Shown here: positions 39,222 to 41,697 of the stretch, piece by piece | Numbering within the stretch: position 1 is the first letter of the stretch | Layout of the letters: every line of letters begins with the position of its first letter | Origin: Candidatus Symbiopectobacterium sp. 'North America' | GTDB taxonomy: Bacteria; Pseudomonadota; Gammaproteobacteria; Enterobacterales; Enterobacteriaceae | Assembly (NCBI RefSeq): GCF_015762685.1 | Contig: NZ_PEHF01000070.1 | Coordinates: 1 to 41,697, forward strand | Length of the DNA: 41,697 nt | Reading direction: 5' to 3' | Translations under genes and position numbers: made by a program | Notes under the pieces: model-generated | What the model was told of the DNA's origin: nothing | Databases searched by the model: none | The model's input: the letters and a program-made list of their open reading frames with translations, nothing else

Positions 39222-39247
39222 CAGGGCCTTGTGCGCCCCTGATTTTT
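39222..39247 (+). terminator. Weak hairpin and T run upstream of kdgT
   Basis: CAGGG (39222-39226) and CCCTG (39237-39241) form a 5-bp stem with a 10-nt loop, then ATTTTT. It may terminate readthrough or act in the kdgT leader. The stem is short, so confidence is low. Confidence 0.35.
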
Positions 39248-39325
39248 AAATTTTATACCTATCACCTATCTGCTTTTATCAAAAGCGGCGGGACACATTT
39301 TTATTTTTTATAGATGAGGCTTTTC

Positions 39326-40265
39326 ATGAAAATCAAACAAGCTATTGATAAAATCCCTGGGGGATTAATGCTGGTTCCGCTCTTTTTGGGCGCACTCTGT
39401 AATACCTTTACTCCGGGCGCAGGGAAGTATTTGGGCTCCTTCAGTAACGGACTGATTACCGGCACCATTCCTATTCTGGCCGTGTGGTTCTTCTGCATGG
39501 GCGCATCCATTGAGCTCAAAGCGACGGGTACCATGCTGAAAAAATCTGGCGTTTTGGTTGTCACCAAAATTGCCACTGCATGGGTCGTGGCAATCCTTCT
39601 TGCCGGGCGATGGTATCCAAAACGGCTTGCTTGCGGGTATCTCAGTTCTCGCACTGGTAGCAGCGATGGATATGACCAACGGGGGTCTGTATGCCGCCCT
39701 GATGAACCAATATGGTTCTAAAGAAGAAGCCGGTTCCTTCGTGTTGATGTCGTTGGAGTCCGGTCCGCTGATGAACATGGTTATCCTCGGTGCCAGCGGT
39801 ATCGCAACCTTTGAACCACAACTGTTTGTCAGCGCTGTGTTACCTTTCCTGATTGGTTTTACACTGGGCAACCTGGATCCGGACCTGAGAAAACTGTTTG
39901 GTAACTCTGTCCAAACCTTAATTCCTTTCTTCGCCTTGGGTAACACCATCAACCTGGCCGTTATCCTCAAAACCGGTTTTGCCGGTATTTTTCTGGGCGT
40001 GCTGGTGATTGTAGTTACTGGTATCCCGTTGATCCTGGCTGACAAATTTATCGGTAGCGGTAACGGTACCGCAGGTGTAGCGGCCTCCAGTAGCGCCGGT
40101 GCCGCAGTCGCAACTCCGCTTTTGATCGCCAACATGGCTCCGGAATTCGCCCCGGTAGCTCAACAAGCCACGGCGCTTGTTGCCACCAGTGTTATAGTGA
40201 CTTTAGTACTCGTGCCCATCATTACGGCCTTGTGGGCAAAACGATTTTCACCTAAAAACGCATAA
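39326..40265 (+). pseudogene. kdgT: 2-keto-3-deoxygluconate permease KdgT, disrupted
   Basis: KdgT imports 2-keto-3-deoxygluconate and related pectin products across the inner membrane. Start ATG 39326 ([13 protein letters not shown]) follows GAGG. Repeated membrane segments are conserved. Near 39590 the frame breaks: [13 protein letters not shown] is followed by other-frame [14 protein letters not shown], with several bases missing. FFALGNT lacks the duplicated FA seen in E. coli (FFAFALGNT), a 6-base slip. Length is 940 bases against 984. It precedes kduI by 11 bases, so both were one unit. Confidence 0.88.
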
Positions 40266-40276
40266 AAGGTAACAAT

Positions 40277-41113
40277 ATGGACGTACGACAAAGTGTACAC
40301 AGCGAACATGCTAAAACGCCCGATACCACCGAGCTGAGAAAGAAATTTCTCATTGAGCAGATTTTTACGCCAAACCAATACACGATGGTGTACAGTCACA
40401 TTGACCGCATTGTTGTGGGTGGGATTATGCCGATTGACGGCGAGATCACCTTTGATGACGGTATCGGTAAGCAATTTGGTGTGAACTATTTTCTCGAACG
40501 CCGCGAGTTGGGCCTGATCAATATCGGTGGCCCGGCAAACATCGTGATTGATGGCAAAAGCTACGCGGTAGGCAACGAAGAAGCGCTCTACGTGGGTAAA
40601 GGAGCGAAAGCGCTGGCATTCAGCAGCGTAGATAAGGCTAAACCGGCAAAACTGTATTACAACAGTGCGCCAGCGCATGCCACGTTCCCAACGCGTGTGA
40701 TTACGCAAGAGGATGCGGTTAAAGCCCCGCAGGGTGATATCGCAACCTGTAACAAGCGTACCATTTGCAAATATCTGGTACCGGAAGTGGTGGAAACCTG
40801 CCAGTTAAGTATGGGGTTGACGCGTTTGGCAGAAGGCAGCAACTGGAACTCAATGCCGACCCATACCCATGAACGCAGAATGGAAGTTTACTTCTATTTT
40901 GATATGGCAGATGACACCATTATTTTCCATATGATGGGCGAGCCACATGAAACACGTCACCTGGTAATGCACAACGAGCAGGCAGTGATCTCACCGAGCT
41001 GGTCGATTCACACTGGCGTTGGTACCAAAAATTATGCCTTTATCTGGGGCATGATCGGTGAAAACCTGACGTTTGACGACATGGACCATATTGCGATGAA
41101 AGATCTGCGCTAG
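40277..41113 (+). CDS. kduI: 5-keto-4-deoxyuronate isomerase KduI
   Basis: KduI converts 5-keto-4-deoxyuronate to 2,5-diketo-3-deoxygluconate in pectin and hexuronate breakdown. This zinc cupin has ligands His196, His198 and Glu203 in THTHERRME, and His245 in SWSIHTGVG, at the same numbers as in the E. coli 278-residue protein. Its sequence is intact. AGGTAAC precedes the ATG. Its transport partner kdgT is broken, so it may work only on internally made substrate. A strong terminator follows. Confidence 0.96.
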   Translation: MDVRQSVHSEHAKTPDTTELRKKFLIEQIFTPNQYTMVYSHIDRIVVGGIMPIDGEITFDDGIGKQFGVNYFLERRELGLINIGGPANIVIDGKSYAVGNEEALYVGKGAKALAFSSVDKAKPAKLYYNSAPAHATFPTRVITQEDAVKAPQGDIATCNKRTICKYLVPEVVETCQLSMGLTRLAEGSNWNSMPTHTHERRMEVYFYFDMADDTIIFHMMGEPHETRHLVMHNEQAVISPSWSIHTGVGTKNYAFIWGMIGENLTFDDMDHIAMKDLR

Positions 41114-41146
41114 TAGGCGCTGCACGACTCGCACTCGTTCGGCTAA

Positions 41147-41177
41147 CGCCCACGGTATCGATACCGTGGGCGTTTTT
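41147..41177 (+). terminator. Rho-independent terminator after kduI
   Basis: A perfect palindrome CGCCCACGGTATC with GATACCGTGGGCG is followed by TTTTT, 33 bases after the kduI stop. Confidence 0.93.
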
Positions 41178-41399
41178 ATATCTGCTATCCGGCAATCTTT
41201 TTCGCTGGCATTTACCGCACTGTCGGAGGGCGGGCCTTCCGATCCCCACAAAGAAGTCCCTACAAATTTAGGCCGAGTCTTTTTGTTGGTACTGTGAATA
41301 TTTCGTGCGCGTTAACCCACGTGGTTATTTGCACCGTACATCGCACTCGCCCGACACGGGGCGCTCAATTACGCGGTGCCTTAGGGGCCCGAGCCCACT

Positions 41400-41475
41400 G
41401 ACGGGCCGCCAGCGACGCGTTCCCGACGCGGTACTGACTTTCGCGGCGTCCTGCCGCTCACCCTGTGGTCTCGTT
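41400..41475 (-). repeat. Dispersed GC-rich repeat, copy 2 (inverted)
   Basis: Reverse complement of this segment matches 12963-13029, including GGAACGCGTCGCTGGCGG, with small gaps. The two copies are about 28 kb apart in opposite orientation. The copy here is flanked by GC-rich DNA that may also belong to it. Confidence 0.7.
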
Positions 41476-41597
41476 CCCCTCTGCGTTATTTTTTACGCGA
41501 TATAACGTCAAACAATTCAAAAAATTAAAACCATGCCCCCTTACGCTATTCTCGGCGCGTATGCGAAGAACTCTCGCAGGCAAAATGCAGTCTCCCT

Positions 41598-41629
41598 GTC
41601 TGAGGTCTCTGGCCTTCGCCGAGGATAAC
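41598..41629 (+). repeat. Partial MITE-like repeat, copy D
   Basis: GGCCTTCGCCGAGGATAAC matches the 3' end of copies A and C, preceded by a weaker match. The 5' half with GTCATTCCC is missing, so this is a half copy or a degenerate one. Confidence 0.6.
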
Positions 41630-41697
41630 GAAATGAGGGTAAGAGAAAGGTTATTACATTAATAAAGTGAATATCACACACAGCAAAAAGGGCCGTC

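Larger units (their letters stand above)
38881..39325 (+). other. iclR-kdgT intergenic region
   Basis: The 445 bases are AT-rich with no clear gene. Besides the palindrome at 38940 there is a hairpin at 39222-39241 (CAGGG with CCCTG), followed by a T run, which may be a leader terminator. I could not place a promoter with confidence. Confidence 0.5.
41178..41697. other. Right-end intergenic region with repeats
   Basis: No gene is evident in these 520 bases. It holds copy 2 of the GC-rich repeat (41400-41475) and a partial palindromic repeat (41598-41629). Small open frames here show no family features. The window ends inside this region. Confidence 0.6.

Noticed and set aside
1..41697. tRNA, rRNA, CRISPR arrays, prophage or insertion-sequence transposases
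   Set aside because: Nothing matching a tRNA cloverleaf end, rRNA core, regularly spaced repeats or a transposase DDE pattern was seen. This does not replace a dedicated search.

Overview
The window looks like a chromosomal segment of a gamma-proteobacterium of the order Enterobacterales. Many genes are close in sequence and order to Escherichia coli blocks: fadE-gmhA-yafJ-yafK, proVWX-ygaY-ygaZ-ygaH-mprA-emrA-emrB, and yfiF-trxC-yfiP-yfiQ-pssA. Between these lie clusters absent from E. coli K-12: the methionine salvage genes (mtn) and a Klebsiella-like hpx purine/allantoin nitrogen cluster. Pectin-breakdown genes (kdgT, kduI) are also present. This mix suggests a plant- or insect-associated member of the Pectobacteriaceae or a relative; the species cannot be fixed from sequence alone.

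The striking feature is gene decay. About twenty genes carry frameshifts, nonsense codons or deletions, while about sixteen remain open at family length. Nonsense substitutions (all three stop codons), single-base changes in homopolymers, and multi-codon deletions coexist. At several sites the deletion ends coincide with short sequences that were probably repeated in the ancestral gene. Single-base indels alone could be sequencing errors, but multi-codon deletions, a 27-codon trxC remnant and an atoC/mtnA junction cannot easily be explained that way. The pattern fits recent relaxed selection, as in a host-restricted lineage.

Layout. 1-6220: broken yafE, intact yafK, yafJ and gmhA, then fadE with one frameshift behind a FadR-like operator. 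6359-12877: broken atoS; a junction where the first 20 codons of atoC run into the 3' part of mtnA; intact mtnD-mtnC-mtnB facing mtnE plus an omega-amidase across a MetJ-box region. 13232-21024: nitrogen cluster with broken allantoate amidohydrolase, ureidoglycine aminotransferase, amino-acid-type ABC transporter, an intact RpiR-type regulator, a small intact HpxX and a twice-frameshifted AtzE-type amidase. Two sigma-54 promoters flank the regulator, each with a GTTTCA-type half-site at the predicted start. 21726-24809: proVWX, with a different lesion in each gene. 25113-31092: broken ygaY, intact ygaZ, ygaH and mprA, broken emrA and emrB. 31271-37849: yfiF with an Arg/Asp-rich repeat tail, trxC remnant, broken yfiP and yfiQ, intact pssA. 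38103-41177: broken IclR regulator, broken kdgT, intact kduI.

Intergenic DNA carries two dispersed repeat families: an approximately 82-bp MITE-like palindromic element (three full copies and one partial) and a GC-rich element (two copies in opposite orientation). I saw no rRNA, tRNA, CRISPR array or recognisable transposase.
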